Made by a program: the position numbers and the translations under genes. Below the pieces are notes generated by a model. The model was not told where the DNA came from. It saw only the letters and a list, made by a program, of their open reading frames with translations, and did not search any database. 33,408 bases of DNA from Bacteroidia bacterium (GTDB taxonomy: Bacteria > Bacteroidota > Bacteroidia > Bacteroidales > CAJPTX01): NCBI GenBank assembly GCA_905373665.1, contig CAJPTV010000011.1, forward strand, positions 1 to 33,408, written 5' to 3'. Positions 8,684 to 16,828 of the stretch are shown here, piece by piece. The first letter of the stretch is position 1, and each line of letters begins with the position of its first letter.

Positions 8684-10093
8684 GTGGCACGCGGATCTGC
8701 ACTCAATCGGGTAGACTGGGGACTCGTTTTCCTCTACCTCATTTTGGTAATACTGGGGTGGCTAAGCATTTATGCTTCAGCCTATAACGAGACACACCCC
8801 TCCATTTTAGACTTCTCTCAGCGCTACGGTCAGCAGCTCCTCTGGATTTCGGCAACCTTCGTCCTCGCCACTGCGATCCTGCTCATAGACCGGCGCTTTT
8901 TCTACGCCTTCGCCTACCTCATCTACGGTGCATTACTTTTTGTGCTCCTACTTGTACTGTTCATCGGCGTAGCCAAACACGGAGCACGCTCTTGGTTAGA
9001 CTTTGGTTTCTTTAAGATCCAACCCTCCGAATTCGCCAAGTTTGCCACGGCACTTGCCCTAGCACGCTACATGGGGCGCGCTCAGTTTCAACGCCACTCC
9101 ATACGAGATTGGATGCGCGTTGCCCTCATCATCGGACTTCCCGTGGGGCTCATCCTATTGCAAAACGACCTTGGTTCGGCAATAGTTTATTCCACTTTCC
9201 TACTCGTTTGCTATCGCGAGGGGATGCGTGGTGAGGTGCTTCTTTTCCTTCTTTTCGTAGCCGCCATCTTCATCTTCGAGCTTCTCTTCGACAAGCTCTA
9301 TATCCTCCTCGGGCTGCTCACACTCACACTCCTTACCTACTACTTCCTGCAGCGTCAGCCCAAAGCCCTTTTACGACTCTTCGCCTTTCAAATTCTCTCT
9401 TTCGGGGTAGCTTATGTCGCCTCGCGACTCCTAGGTTGGGAGTGGGAGTGGTACGTCCTTTCACTGTTTCCCGCCGTGCTCACTATCTTCTACCTCTTTC
9501 TACAAAGTTTCTTACAGCGCCTACGAAGCTTGTGGATACTGGGGGCGCTGCTCGGCTTCAGCCTCCTGTGCAGCTTTAGCGTAGACTACGTCTTTAACAA
9601 CATCCTCGATACGCACCACCAGCGCCGTATTAACGACCTCCTCGGCATAGAGAACGACCCCCTCGGGTGGGGCTACAACGTCAACCAATCGATGATCGCC
9701 ATCGGCTCTGGGGGGCTATGGGGAAAGGGCTTTTTAGAGGGCACACAAACCAAGTTCAATTTCGTACCCGAACAGAGCACGGACTTCATCTTTTGCACCG
9801 TCGGTGAGGAATGGGGCTTCATCGGCACATCTACCGTAGTAATCCTTTTCCTCATACTTCTTTATCGCATCATCATCGTCGCCGAACGGCAGAAAGAACC
9901 TTTTCATCGGATCTACGGCTATGCCGTCGCCTCAATCCTCTTCTTTCATATGACGATAAACCTCTCCATGACCATCGGTCTTTTCCCCGTGGTAGGTATT
10001 CCTCTCCCCTTCTTTAGCTACGGAGGTTCTAGTCTCTGGGCCTTCACGATGCTACTCTTTGTCCTCATCAAATTCGATATGGACAACAAATAG
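8684..10093 (+). CDS. rodA: RodA, SEDS peptidoglycan glycosyltransferase
   Basis: RodA polymerises lipid II into glycan strands for side-wall growth, working with a class B penicillin-binding protein. The 469-residue sequence is almost entirely membrane segments. It contains SEDS signatures: GARSWLDFGFFKIQPSEFAK near residue 105, then IENDPLGWGYNVNQSMIAIG, FVPEQSTDFIF and GEEWGFIGT in the C-terminal third, and PVVGIPLPFFSYGGSS near the end. The aspartate of EQSTDF corresponds to the residue essential in SEDS proteins. A longer-than-usual central stretch rich in aromatic and leucine residues (about 200-300) adds membrane segments, as in other Bacteroidota RodA as I recall. The start is a GTG at 8684-8686; no ATG in frame fits better. 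No mreBCD or pbp2 gene is adjacent, unlike the usual mre operon. Confidence 0.92.
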   Translation: MARGSALNRVDWGLVFLYLILVILGWLSIYASAYNETHPSILDFSQRYGQQLLWISATFVLATAILLIDRRFFYAFAYLIYGALLFVLLLVLFIGVAKHGARSWLDFGFFKIQPSEFAKFATALALARYMGRAQFQRHSIRDWMRVALIIGLPVGLILLQNDLGSAIVYSTFLLVCYREGMRGEVLLFLLFVAAIFIFELLFDKLYILLGLLTLTLLTYYFLQRQPKALLRLFAFQILSFGVAYVASRLLGWEWEWYVLSLFPAVLTIFYLFLQSFLQRLRSLWILGALLGFSLLCSFSVDYVFNNILDTHHQRRINDLLGIENDPLGWGYNVNQSMIAIGSGGLWGKGFLEGTQTKFNFVPEQSTDFIFCTVGEEWGFIGTSTVVILFLILLYRIIIVAERQKEPFHRIYGYAVASILFFHMTINLSMTIGLFPVVGIPLPFFSYGGSSLWAFTMLLFVLIKFDMDNK

Positions 10094-10112
10094 TTACGTC
10101 CCTTTCCTTGTT

Positions 10113-10175
10113 AAAAGTTTCGTCTATAAACGAAAAAACTGCTAGTTTTGAGAAAAGTTTCGGTTATGGACGAAA
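10113..10175 (+). repeat. Two imperfect palindromes flanking the ATPase promoter
   Basis: Two 23-bp copies lie at 10113-10135 and 10153-10175. They are 19/23 identical and start exactly 40 bp apart, close to four helical turns. Each is a dyad: the first reads TTTCGTctataaACGAAA, the second TTTCGgttatggaCGAAA. The first covers the -33 region and the second covers the transcription start and the ATG. This is the layout of a paired operator, but no regulator is identified. Confidence 0.7.
10143..10150 (+). promoter_or_regulatory. -7 box of the AAA/DUF4143 ATPase gene
   Basis: TAGTTTTG matches TAnnTTTG exactly. It sits between the two palindromes and 15 bases before the ATG at 10166, so the leader would be very short. 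A TTTC at 10118-10121, within the first palindrome, is the only candidate -33 element. Confidence 0.5.
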
Positions 10176-11437
10176 GATTTGAGAGCTTAAAGAAGTATAA
10201 CCTCTGGGGGACATCTTCCTTCGACTTAGGTTACCCTCGAAAAGAGTATACGGCTAAAATAGCCTCTTACACAGGCAATCGGCTTATAAAAATCCTTGTC
10301 GGACAACGACGTGCAGGAAAAAGCTACCTCTTACGGCAAATCGCCAAGAGCTTGATAGAAAATGGTATACCTGCCGCGAATACACTCATTATCAATCGCG
10401 AGCTCTCTGACTTCGATTTTCTTACCCACCACACAGACCTCATAGAGTTGCTCCGCTTTTACAAAGCGAAACTACAGCCTGAGGGAAAAATCTATCTCTT
10501 CATTGATGAAGTGCAAATGATTGAGGCGTGGGAACGTGCCATAAACTCTCTATCGCAAGACTATGCCGAAGCCTACGAAATTTTTCTCAGCGGCTCCAAT
10601 TCCCAGCTTCTTTCTGGCGAGCTTGCCACGCTCCTCTCCGGACGTTACATCTGCTTCGAGGTCTTTCCCTTCAGTTTTGCAGAATATGCTGGCATCTTAC
10701 ACCGCCCTACTGACAGAGCCTGCTACCTCGAGTATTTAAGCCATGGAGGTCTTCCTGAGCTTTTTTCACTCCCCCTTCCCGAGCTCCGACGCAACTATAT
10801 TTCTTCCATCAAAGATACTGTCCTGTTGCGCGACATCATCCAGCGTCACAATATTCGTGACCCCAAGCTTTTAGAAGATATCTTTGTTTTTATCGTGAAC
10901 AACGCCTCAAATCTCGTTTCGGTGAGCAATATTGTCAACTATTTCAAAAGCCAAGGAAGAAAGACCAGCTACGATGCTGTGAGCAATTATATCCGCTACA
11001 TAGAAGATACTTTTCTCATACACCATTGCGATCGTTACGATGTTCGTGGCAAAGAGACTATCGCAGGGACTTGCAAATATTATATCAATGACCTCGCCTA
11101 CCACAACTATCTCTACCCAGGCTTTGGTTATGGCTTTGGCTACCTACTGGAGAACCTTGTCTATCTCGAATTACGCCGTGCGGGTTATGATGTTTACACT
11201 GGGGTAAGCAAGAAACAAGAAATAGACTTCATCGCTCGGAAAGCAGATCAAGTAATCTACCTTCAGTGTGCCTATCTTCTCGCAGATCCTGCCACGGTGC
11301 GACGCGAATATGCGTCTCTAGAATCCATAGACGATCACTTTACGAAGCTTGTTATTTCGTTAGACGATCTTCAACTCCCGCTCCACGAAGGTATCAAGCA
11401 CGTACAAGCTTGGAGACTGAAAGAGGAATTGTCGTAA
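10166..11437 (+). CDS. AAA ATPase with C-terminal DUF4143
   Basis: This 423-residue protein belongs to the widespread AAA_14/DUF4143 ATPases. The N-terminal P-loop domain has Walker A GQRRAGKS (about residues 46-53), Walker B IYLFIDEVQ (about 108-116), and the characteristic LSGSNSQLLSGE...LSGRY stretch (about 141-161). The C-terminal half carries the DUF4143 fold, with YDVYTGVSKKQEIDFIA resembling the E-x-D-F core of restriction-like nuclease domains and no obvious HTH. Cellular role is unknown; these genes often occur in many scattered copies in Bacteroidota genomes. A TTG at 10148 would extend the frame, but it lies inside the promoter -7 box, so the ATG at 10166 is chosen. It stands alone between rodA and the convergent murI, and the intergenic sequence after it (11438-11486) has only weak hairpins. 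Confidence 0.85.
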   Translation: MDERFESLKKYNLWGTSSFDLGYPRKEYTAKIASYTGNRLIKILVGQRRAGKSYLLRQIAKSLIENGIPAANTLIINRELSDFDFLTHHTDLIELLRFYKAKLQPEGKIYLFIDEVQMIEAWERAINSLSQDYAEAYEIFLSGSNSQLLSGELATLLSGRYICFEVFPFSFAEYAGILHRPTDRACYLEYLSHGGLPELFSLPLPELRRNYISSIKDTVLLRDIIQRHNIRDPKLLEDIFVFIVNNASNLVSVSNIVNYFKSQGRKTSYDAVSNYIRYIEDTFLIHHCDRYDVRGKETIAGTCKYYINDLAYHNYLYPGFGYGFGYLLENLVYLELRRAGYDVYTGVSKKQEIDFIARKADQVIYLQCAYLLADPATVRREYASLESIDDHFTKLVISLDDLQLPLHEGIKHVQAWRLKEELS

Positions 11438-11486
11438 AACGCTCGCGGGCGACACGAGCTGTAGTAAAGTGTTAATCACTAAGACA

Positions 11487-12317
11487 CTACATACACTGCG
11501 AGTTACCCATTATCCCCCCTCCTTCTGGCATAAGCAGCCCATAAAACGCAAATACGCGGTGTGCAAAGGTTTCCAAATCTGCTGTATTACGGGTAGAAAA
11601 AAACGCAACGGATGGATCCCCCCCCCCTCCCATACCGGAAGGCACAAAGGTAGTTGCCAAACGCAACGCCTGCTGCGCAACGGCTGGGGCAGGATCGATT
11701 ATCGTTACCGTCGGCGGCAATACCTCAAGGAGCGCTGGCATCAAGAGCGGATAGTGCGTACACCCTAACACCAGATGATCTATCCCCGCAACGAAAAGCG
11801 GCGCTAATAACTCTCGCAAACGCTCTCGCGCCTCGGGAGTATCAGCCTTGTCCGCCTCGACGAGCTCGACTAAGCCCGTCCCTACAGCGATATGCACTTG
11901 AGCATACCGAGCACAGGCTGCCGCCGTTCGCTGAAAGAGCTCTCCTTGCAATGTTCCCGCCGTAGCTAATACGCCGATATGATGAGTTTGCGAATGGAGC
12001 GCTGCGGGTTTTACGGCAGGCTCCATCCCGACAAAAGGAATCGGAAAAGAGGCTCGTAATGTCTCTATCGCTGCCGCCGTAGCTGTATTACATGCCACGA
12101 CGACCAACCGACACCCTTCGGCGATCATCCACCCGACGAGCTCGGTCAGACGTTGCCGCAGTTCGCCCACAGGGCGCGGTCCGTACGGACACCAAGCCTG
12201 ATCTGCCACATAAAGGAAAGGCTGACCGGGCATTGCCTCGATCAGCCTCACTAATACTGTCAATCCCCCTACGCCCGAATCTATCACCCCGATACGAGGC
12301 ACGCTTACTTCCTCCAT
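11487..12317 (-). CDS. murI: Glutamate racemase
   Basis: MurI interconverts L- and D-glutamate to supply D-glutamate for UDP-MurNAc-peptide synthesis in the cytoplasm. The 276-residue sequence shows IGVIDSGVGG at the N-terminus (residues 9-18), VADQAWCPYG (37-46), and the two catalytic cysteine motifs VVVACNTAT (C76) and LVLGCTHYPLL (about C185). It is the last gene of the envelope cluster, 32 bases after the first Skp gene's stop codon, and is convergent with the AAA/DUF4143 gene. An oddity is a run of ten G in the coding strand (11608-11617) that encodes a Gly-rich insertion near residue 230. This is not typical of MurI and is a likely site of slippage. The final 45 residues would be altered by any length change there. 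Confidence 0.94.
   Translation of the reverse strand: MEEVSVPRIGVIDSGVGGLTVLVRLIEAMPGQPFLYVADQAWCPYGPRPVGELRQRLTELVGWMIAEGCRLVVVACNTATAAAIETLRASFPIPFVGMEPAVKPAALHSQTHHIGVLATAGTLQGELFQRTAAACARYAQVHIAVGTGLVELVEADKADTPEARERLRELLAPLFVAGIDHLVLGCTHYPLLMPALLEVLPPTVTIIDPAPAVAQQALRLATTFVPSGMGGGGDPSVAFFSTRNTADLETFAHRVFAFYGLLMPEGGGIMGNSQCM
11608..11617. repeat. murI: Homopolymer C10 (G10 in murI coding strand)
   Basis: Ten consecutive C on the plus strand (GGATCCCCCCCCCCTCCC) lie inside the 3' part of murI. Tracts of this length are prone to replication slippage and to sequencing error; here the frame is intact. Confidence 0.8.
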
Positions 12318-12349
12318 CGATTGCGCGGCGCGGGACTCTCTCGTGTCCG

Positions 12350-12871
12350 TTACTTTATTTTCAACTCCTTCTGCACCTTTTCAAGGATATTCTCCGCATC
12401 AGGCGCTACATAAAGGAGGAAACCTGCCCCCTTATCAAAGATATACGTATAGCCGTTATCTTTCCCAACCTTCTGGATAGCAGCATTTACCTCGTCAATG
12501 AGTGGCTGGAGGAGCTTCCCTTGCTGTGTCTGGAAGTCGCGTTGTGCTGCTTCGCGGAACTCGTTCGCACGCTGCCCAAGGTCTCCCAACTCACGCTCCT
12601 TCGCTTCGCGCATCGCAGGAGTGAGTGTCTCACGCTTCTGCGAATAGTCTTGTAGTTTCTTGTTATACTCCACTTGGAGCTGCTCCATCTGGTCATACAA
12701 ATCCTGCTCAAAAGCCTTCAGTTGCTTCATCACAGAGTCGTGCTTGGGCATCGACGTGATAAGAGCTTGGCTATCAATATGGGCAAACTTAGGGGTCGTT
12801 TGTGCCATAAGACCAGCTGTCGCGCCACAAAGAAGGAGGAGTGCGACCAAAACAATACGTTTCTTCATCAT
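12350..12871 (-). CDS. Skp/OmpH-family periplasmic chaperone (copy 1)
   Basis: This is a 173-residue protein with a signal peptide (MMKKRIVLVALLLLCGATAGLMAQ). It begins its mature part with the OmpH-type KFAHIDSQALITSMP, continues as a long charged coiled coil (about 50-130; KAFEQDLYDQMEQLQVEYNKK), and ends with NGYTYIFDKGAGFLLYVAPDAENILEKV. Skp proteins are trimeric clamps that hold unfolded outer-membrane proteins in the periplasm on the way to BamA. The neighbouring bamA and second skp fit this role. Either of the two adjacent Met codons could be the start. A TAAGTTTG (-7-like, 12937-12944, minus) just after the upstream gene's stop codon may give it some independent transcription; no -33 element is clear. 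Confidence 0.9.
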   Translation of the reverse strand: MMKKRIVLVALLLLCGATAGLMAQTTPKFAHIDSQALITSMPKHDSVMKQLKAFEQDLYDQMEQLQVEYNKKLQDYSQKRETLTPAMREAKERELGDLGQRANEFREAAQRDFQTQQGKLLQPLIDEVNAAIQKVGKDNGYTYIFDKGAGFLLYVAPDAENILEKVQKELKIK

Positions 12872-12944
12872 ATACTCTTTGCTCTCTCGCTATGGGGTAT
12901 AGCCCTGCACACCGCGTGCCGCTCTATCTCCAACAGCAAACTTA

Positions 12945-13460
12945 CTAATTAAAACCTAACTTACGAAGCACCTCATCGCTCTTGTCATAGCGTGGGCTGC
13001 TATAAAGGATACTAGGCGAAGAGGCTACGTCGAAAATAGCTGCATAGCCCCCCTCATTAGCCAACTCCTTCACCGCGGCAAATACTTGGTCTTGGATAGG
13101 CTTAATCAGCTCATCTTGCTTCTTGAAAAGCAACCCCTCTCGACCGAAATACTTCTGCTGCAACTCTTTCACCTTCGTTTCTGCATCCACGAGCTCCTGT
13201 TGACGCTTCTGGCGTTTTTCGGGCGTAAGCAACACCTGCTCAGCTTGAAAATCCTTCACACGCTTCTGAATGTCAGCCATCCCCTGCTCGATTTCCTGCT
13301 GATAGCGCGTCGAAAGCTTCTCTACCTCCTCTTTTGCAGCACGATAGCTAGGGATCTTGTTAAGGATATACTCCGAATCCACAAAAGCGTACTTCTGCGC
13401 AAAGGTAAGGAACGGGAGTACCACCAAGACTCCCACTAAGACCCATAGTTTGGTTGTCAT
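12945..13460 (-). CDS. skp: Skp/OmpH-family periplasmic chaperone (copy 2)
   Basis: This 171-residue protein is a tandem paralogue of the next gene. The signal peptide is MTTKLWVLVGVLVVLPFLTFAQ; the mature part starts KYAFVDSEYILNKIPSY. A coiled coil covers about 45-120 (EEVEKLSTRYQQEIEQGMAD), and the C-terminal strand region is GGYAAIFDVASSPSILYSSP. The frame stays open to 13517, but that extension would overlap bamA and precede the signal peptide, so the ATG at 13458-13460 is chosen. This leaves 20 bases to bamA. Coupled expression with BamA matches a joint role in outer-membrane protein assembly. The two Skp copies are clearly diverged, so they may have different clients; that is inference. 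Confidence 0.92.
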   Translation of the reverse strand: MTTKLWVLVGVLVVLPFLTFAQKYAFVDSEYILNKIPSYRAAKEEVEKLSTRYQQEIEQGMADIQKRVKDFQAEQVLLTPEKRQKRQQELVDAETKVKELQQKYFGREGLLFKKQDELIKPIQDQVFAAVKELANEGGYAAIFDVASSPSILYSSPRYDKSDEVLRKLGFN

Positions 13461-13480
13461 TGCTTCTTTCCTCAAAATTA

Positions 13481-16012
13481 TTAGAAGGGCATCCCGATGA
13501 CGAAATGCGGCTGCCAACCATTGGCGTCGGCATTCCCCTTCACGGGGTCGAACCCATAACCTATATCAAAACCTAACATCCCAAATATCGGGAGGAAGAC
13601 ACGAAAACCCGCACCCACCGAACGGTGCAACTGGAACGGATTAAACTGATTAAGCTCATACCACGAGTTTCCCGCATCCGCAAAAAGGAGCGCATAAACA
13701 CTCGTCTGTGGCTTCAATACAATCGGGTAACGGAGCTCCATGGTGAACTTGTCATAGACATTAGCCATCCGCACCCCTTGGGTAATATAGGGCGTTAACG
13801 ATCCGTTCGTATACCCACGTAGCCCGACCGACTCGCGCCCGTAGATGAAGTTGTAGCCCGAGAGACCATCCCCCCCGAGGTCAAAGCCTTCAAATGGTGA
13901 ATAGCCCACCTTCTTGTTGTAAAAACCTAGGAAACCGAACTGCCCATTAAAGTAAAGTACCAAATCATCCACAAGCGTAGTGTACCACTGTGCGCGCGCC
14001 GTCCACTTGTGATACTCGACCCAACGGTAACGCTCCTGCGGGGTCATCTTCGGCGAGGTGTAATCCTTCCCGTTAAAGAAAGAATACGGGGGCGTCAATT
14101 GCAACGAAAGACTAAAGTTCGACCCCGAGCGTGGGTAAATCGGCTGATCCACCGAGTTGCGTCCCCAAGCCACACGCACACTCATGTTGTTTGCCGTACC
14201 ATCGGAGAAGAGGAAGTCCTGCTTCCAATTCCGCAACTTGTAGTTCTGATAGGTAAACTCGGTGTAAAGGGTAAAGTAGTCATCTGGCCACTTAAGACGA
14301 GTCCCCAACCCCACGGAACCTCCCGTAATCTTAAAGTAGTCATCTGATTTACGCCAAACATACTTCGAGTAATCGTAAACCGAGTGGTAGAAAGAGACCG
14401 TAAAGTTGTTCGGCTTATAGCCCCCTAACCACGGCTCAGTGAACGAGATATTGAAGGCTCGGTACTGTGTCCCATTCGTCGTACCTCGGATGGAGAGGCT
14501 CTGTCCATCCCCCGAGGGGATCGGACGCCACGCATCTTTTTCAAAGAAACGCCCTATACTGAAATTGGAAAAACGTACACCAACCGTAGCCACAAAGAAG
14601 CCACCGCCCCAACCTGCCGAGAGCTCAAACTGGTCACTCTGTTTCTCCTGCACGGTGTAGTGCATCGCCACCGTCCCGTCCTGTGCATTCGGCTCAGGGC
14701 GTACGCCGTTCTGCATCAACGCTTCAGGCTCAAAATACCCAAGGTTGGCTAACTCGCGGAGCGAACGGATAACGTTCGTACGACTGAAGAGATCGCCTGG
14801 ATAAGTACGCAACTCCCGACGGACAATCCGCTCGCTCGTACGCGTATTTCCGTGAATAATAACATCGCTAATGGTTGCCTGCGGTCCTTCAAAGATGCGC
14901 ATTTCAAGACTCACCGAGTCGTTCGTGATGTTCGTTTCCACGGGCGTTACATGAAAGAAGAGATACCCCTCGTCCATATAAGCCGAGCTGATCGAGTTTT
15001 CGTCTATCTGCAAACGCTTCTCTATCAAGACTTGGTCGTAGACATCGCCGACCTTCATCCCCAACTGTTCCGAAAGAGCCTCTGAACGATAGACCGTATT
15101 CCCCACCCACTTGATGTCACGAATGTGATATTGATTGCCTTCCTCGACACGCACCCTAATCCCCACTTCGTTCTTAGAGATCGGGTAAACCGAATCTGAG
15201 ACCACACGCGCATCGCGATAACCGTGTTCGTTGTAGAACGTAATGAGCTGCCCCAAGTCTTCACGATACTTTTCTTCGATGTACTTAGCGGAGCGGAACG
15301 GATTCCACCACAGGATACGCTTCGTCTCCTTAAATCCCTTCTTACGCAAACGCGCATCCTCAAAGGCTTGATTCCCCTCGAAGGTAATTTCCTTCACACG
15401 CACCTTCTTCCCGCGATCCACCACAAAGGTGACGATTACGCGGTTCACAGAGGTCGTATCAACCTCCTGCCTCACATTCACCTTGGCGTTCCGATACCCT
15501 TTTTCGTGGTAATACTTGCGAATGACCCGCACAGCCGCATCTATGGTCGAGGCCGTTGCCTGTTGCCCGTTCTTAAAATCGAGCTTGTCTTTTAGTTCGT
15601 CACGCGCGCTGCTCTTTACCCCCTCATAACGGATGTCTGAGACGCGAGGCTGTTCCTTGAGTTCTATCACCAGCGAAGCATGCTCTCCTTCCACGTGTGC
15701 GACGCGAATCTCTACGCTAGAAAAGAGGTTCTCACGACGTAGCTTCTTTACAGCTTTCGTAATATCGTTGCTCGGAAGTTCTATGGTATCCCCAACGTGC
15801 AGCCCCGTCATCTGAACCAAGAGCTCTTTATCGAGGAACTGCACCCCCTCTACATCAATCTGCTTGATAATATAACGCTTCGGCGCACTATAACTAAACG
15901 ACGAGCTCTCCTGTGCATAAAGCGAAGAAGTCACACCTACCCACCACAAAGGGATGAGGAGGAGTAGGGCGATCCCCAAACGGCTCATTCTCGAAGCTAG
16001 GATTTTACTCAT
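13481..16012 (-). CDS. bamA: BamA, outer-membrane protein assembly factor
   Basis: BamA inserts beta-barrel proteins into the outer membrane. The 843-residue sequence has a signal peptide (to about residue 34, SSLYAQ). It then has five POTRA-like repeats over about 45-450 (YIIKQIDVEGVQFLD; VRVKEITFEGNQAFED; YHIRDIKWVGNTVYR; ATISDVIIHGNTRTSE), and a C-terminal 16-strand barrel with RESVGLRGYTNGSL and the closing HFVIGMPF. The VGLRGY stretch corresponds to the conserved (V/I)RG(F/Y) motif of the inward-folding loop. The length is typical for Bacteroidota. The annotated ATG is at 16010-16012; an internal ATG nine codons later would also give a signal peptide. It is followed 20 bases later by two skp genes. 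An internal promoter-like -7 box precedes it. Confidence 0.95.
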   Translation of the reverse strand: MSKILASRMSRLGIALLLLIPLWWVGVTSSLYAQESSSFSYSAPKRYIIKQIDVEGVQFLDKELLVQMTGLHVGDTIELPSNDITKAVKKLRRENLFSSVEIRVAHVEGEHASLVIELKEQPRVSDIRYEGVKSSARDELKDKLDFKNGQQATASTIDAAVRVIRKYYHEKGYRNAKVNVRQEVDTTSVNRVIVTFVVDRGKKVRVKEITFEGNQAFEDARLRKKGFKETKRILWWNPFRSAKYIEEKYREDLGQLITFYNEHGYRDARVVSDSVYPISKNEVGIRVRVEEGNQYHIRDIKWVGNTVYRSEALSEQLGMKVGDVYDQVLIEKRLQIDENSISSAYMDEGYLFFHVTPVETNITNDSVSLEMRIFEGPQATISDVIIHGNTRTSERIVRRELRTYPGDLFSRTNVIRSLRELANLGYFEPEALMQNGVRPEPNAQDGTVAMHYTVQEKQSDQFELSAGWGGGFFVATVGVRFSNFSIGRFFEKDAWRPIPSGDGQSLSIRGTTNGTQYRAFNISFTEPWLGGYKPNNFTVSFYHSVYDYSKYVWRKSDDYFKITGGSVGLGTRLKWPDDYFTLYTEFTYQNYKLRNWKQDFLFSDGTANNMSVRVAWGRNSVDQPIYPRSGSNFSLSLQLTPPYSFFNGKDYTSPKMTPQERYRWVEYHKWTARAQWYTTLVDDLVLYFNGQFGFLGFYNKKVGYSPFEGFDLGGDGLSGYNFIYGRESVGLRGYTNGSLTPYITQGVRMANVYDKFTMELRYPIVLKPQTSVYALLFADAGNSWYELNQFNPFQLHRSVGAGFRVFLPIFGMLGFDIGYGFDPVKGNADANGWQPHFVIGMPF

Positions 16013-16046
16013 ACTATCGCCACGGCTTAAAATACTTTACGGGGCT

Positions 16047-16054
16047 CAAAGTTA
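16047..16054 (-). promoter_or_regulatory. bamA: Candidate internal -7 box for bamA-skp-skp-murI
   Basis: The minus strand reads TAACTTTG in the 69-base gap between uppS and bamA, 35 bases before the bamA ATG. The -33 region holds only TTTCG, so a secondary promoter is possible rather than shown. Confidence 0.35.
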
Positions 16055-16081
16055 ATACAACGCATAGACTTAACGAAACCG

Positions 16082-16825
16082 TCACTCGGCGAGACCTCCG
16101 AAACGGCGATTCCGTTTCGCATACTCAACGAGTGCTGCCCGAAAGTCCTCCTTACGGAAATCGGGCCAATAGATAGGAAGAAAGATCATCTCGGCATACG
16201 CCAGCTGCCACAACAAAAAATTGCTCAAACGCTGCTCCCCACTCGTACGAATCACCAACTCGGGGTCGGGGAGATCGTGCGTGTAAAGGTGCTCGGCAAG
16301 TGCACTCTCTGTAATCTCTGGACAGGGCATCCCGGCAGCGCTCGTCTGTGCAGCTTCCTGCAATATCGCATTACAAGCGTGGACTATCTCCTGCCGCCCC
16401 CCATAGTTAAGCGCAAGGGTGAGTACCAAGCGATCGCACGCTGCGCTCTCCTCCATCGCACTACGAAGCCCCTTCACTAACGGCGCGGGGAGCTTCTCCC
16501 ATTCACCGATAACGTTGAAACGCACCCCTTGGGCTATCAACTCGCGAATCTCTTCTCTTAGGGTCGAGGAGAGGAGTTCCAGTAACATCGAGACCTCTAC
16601 CTTCGGGCGCTTCCAGTTTTCCGTGCTAAAGGTGTAAAGGGTGAGATAACGCACCCCCAAGTCAATGCTCGCCTCCACACTCTCCCGAACAGGACGTCGC
16701 CCATTCTGATGCCCAAAAGTGCGTTCTTTTCCCCGCTCTTTTGCCCAACGACCGTTACCATCCATGATGATGGCCACGTGTTGCGGCACTGCGTTAGGCA
16801 AAACGTCAATACTCGATTCGGACAT
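16082..16825 (-). CDS. uppS: Isoprenyl transferase (undecaprenyl pyrophosphate synthase)
   Basis: UppS extends farnesyl pyrophosphate with eight isopentenyl units to make undecaprenyl pyrophosphate, the lipid carrier for peptidoglycan and O-antigen precursors. The 247-residue cis-prenyltransferase is recognised by HVAIIMDGNGRWA (residues 16-28; Asp22 binds the diphosphate via Mg), FGHQNG (37-42), the TLYTFSTENWKR segment (near 82-93), and VIRTSGEQRLSNFLLWQL near the C-terminus. Length matches the family. It starts only 3 bases after the stop codon of the DUF6089 gene, which suggests translational coupling, and is 69 bases upstream of bamA. Confidence 0.95.
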   Translation of the reverse strand: MSESSIDVLPNAVPQHVAIIMDGNGRWAKERGKERTFGHQNGRRPVRESVEASIDLGVRYLTLYTFSTENWKRPKVEVSMLLELLSSTLREEIRELIAQGVRFNVIGEWEKLPAPLVKGLRSAMEESAACDRLVLTLALNYGGRQEIVHACNAILQEAAQTSAAGMPCPEITESALAEHLYTHDLPDPELVIRTSGEQRLSNFLLWQLAYAEMIFLPIYWPDFRKEDFRAALVEYAKRNRRFGGLAE

Positions 16826-16828
16826 GGT

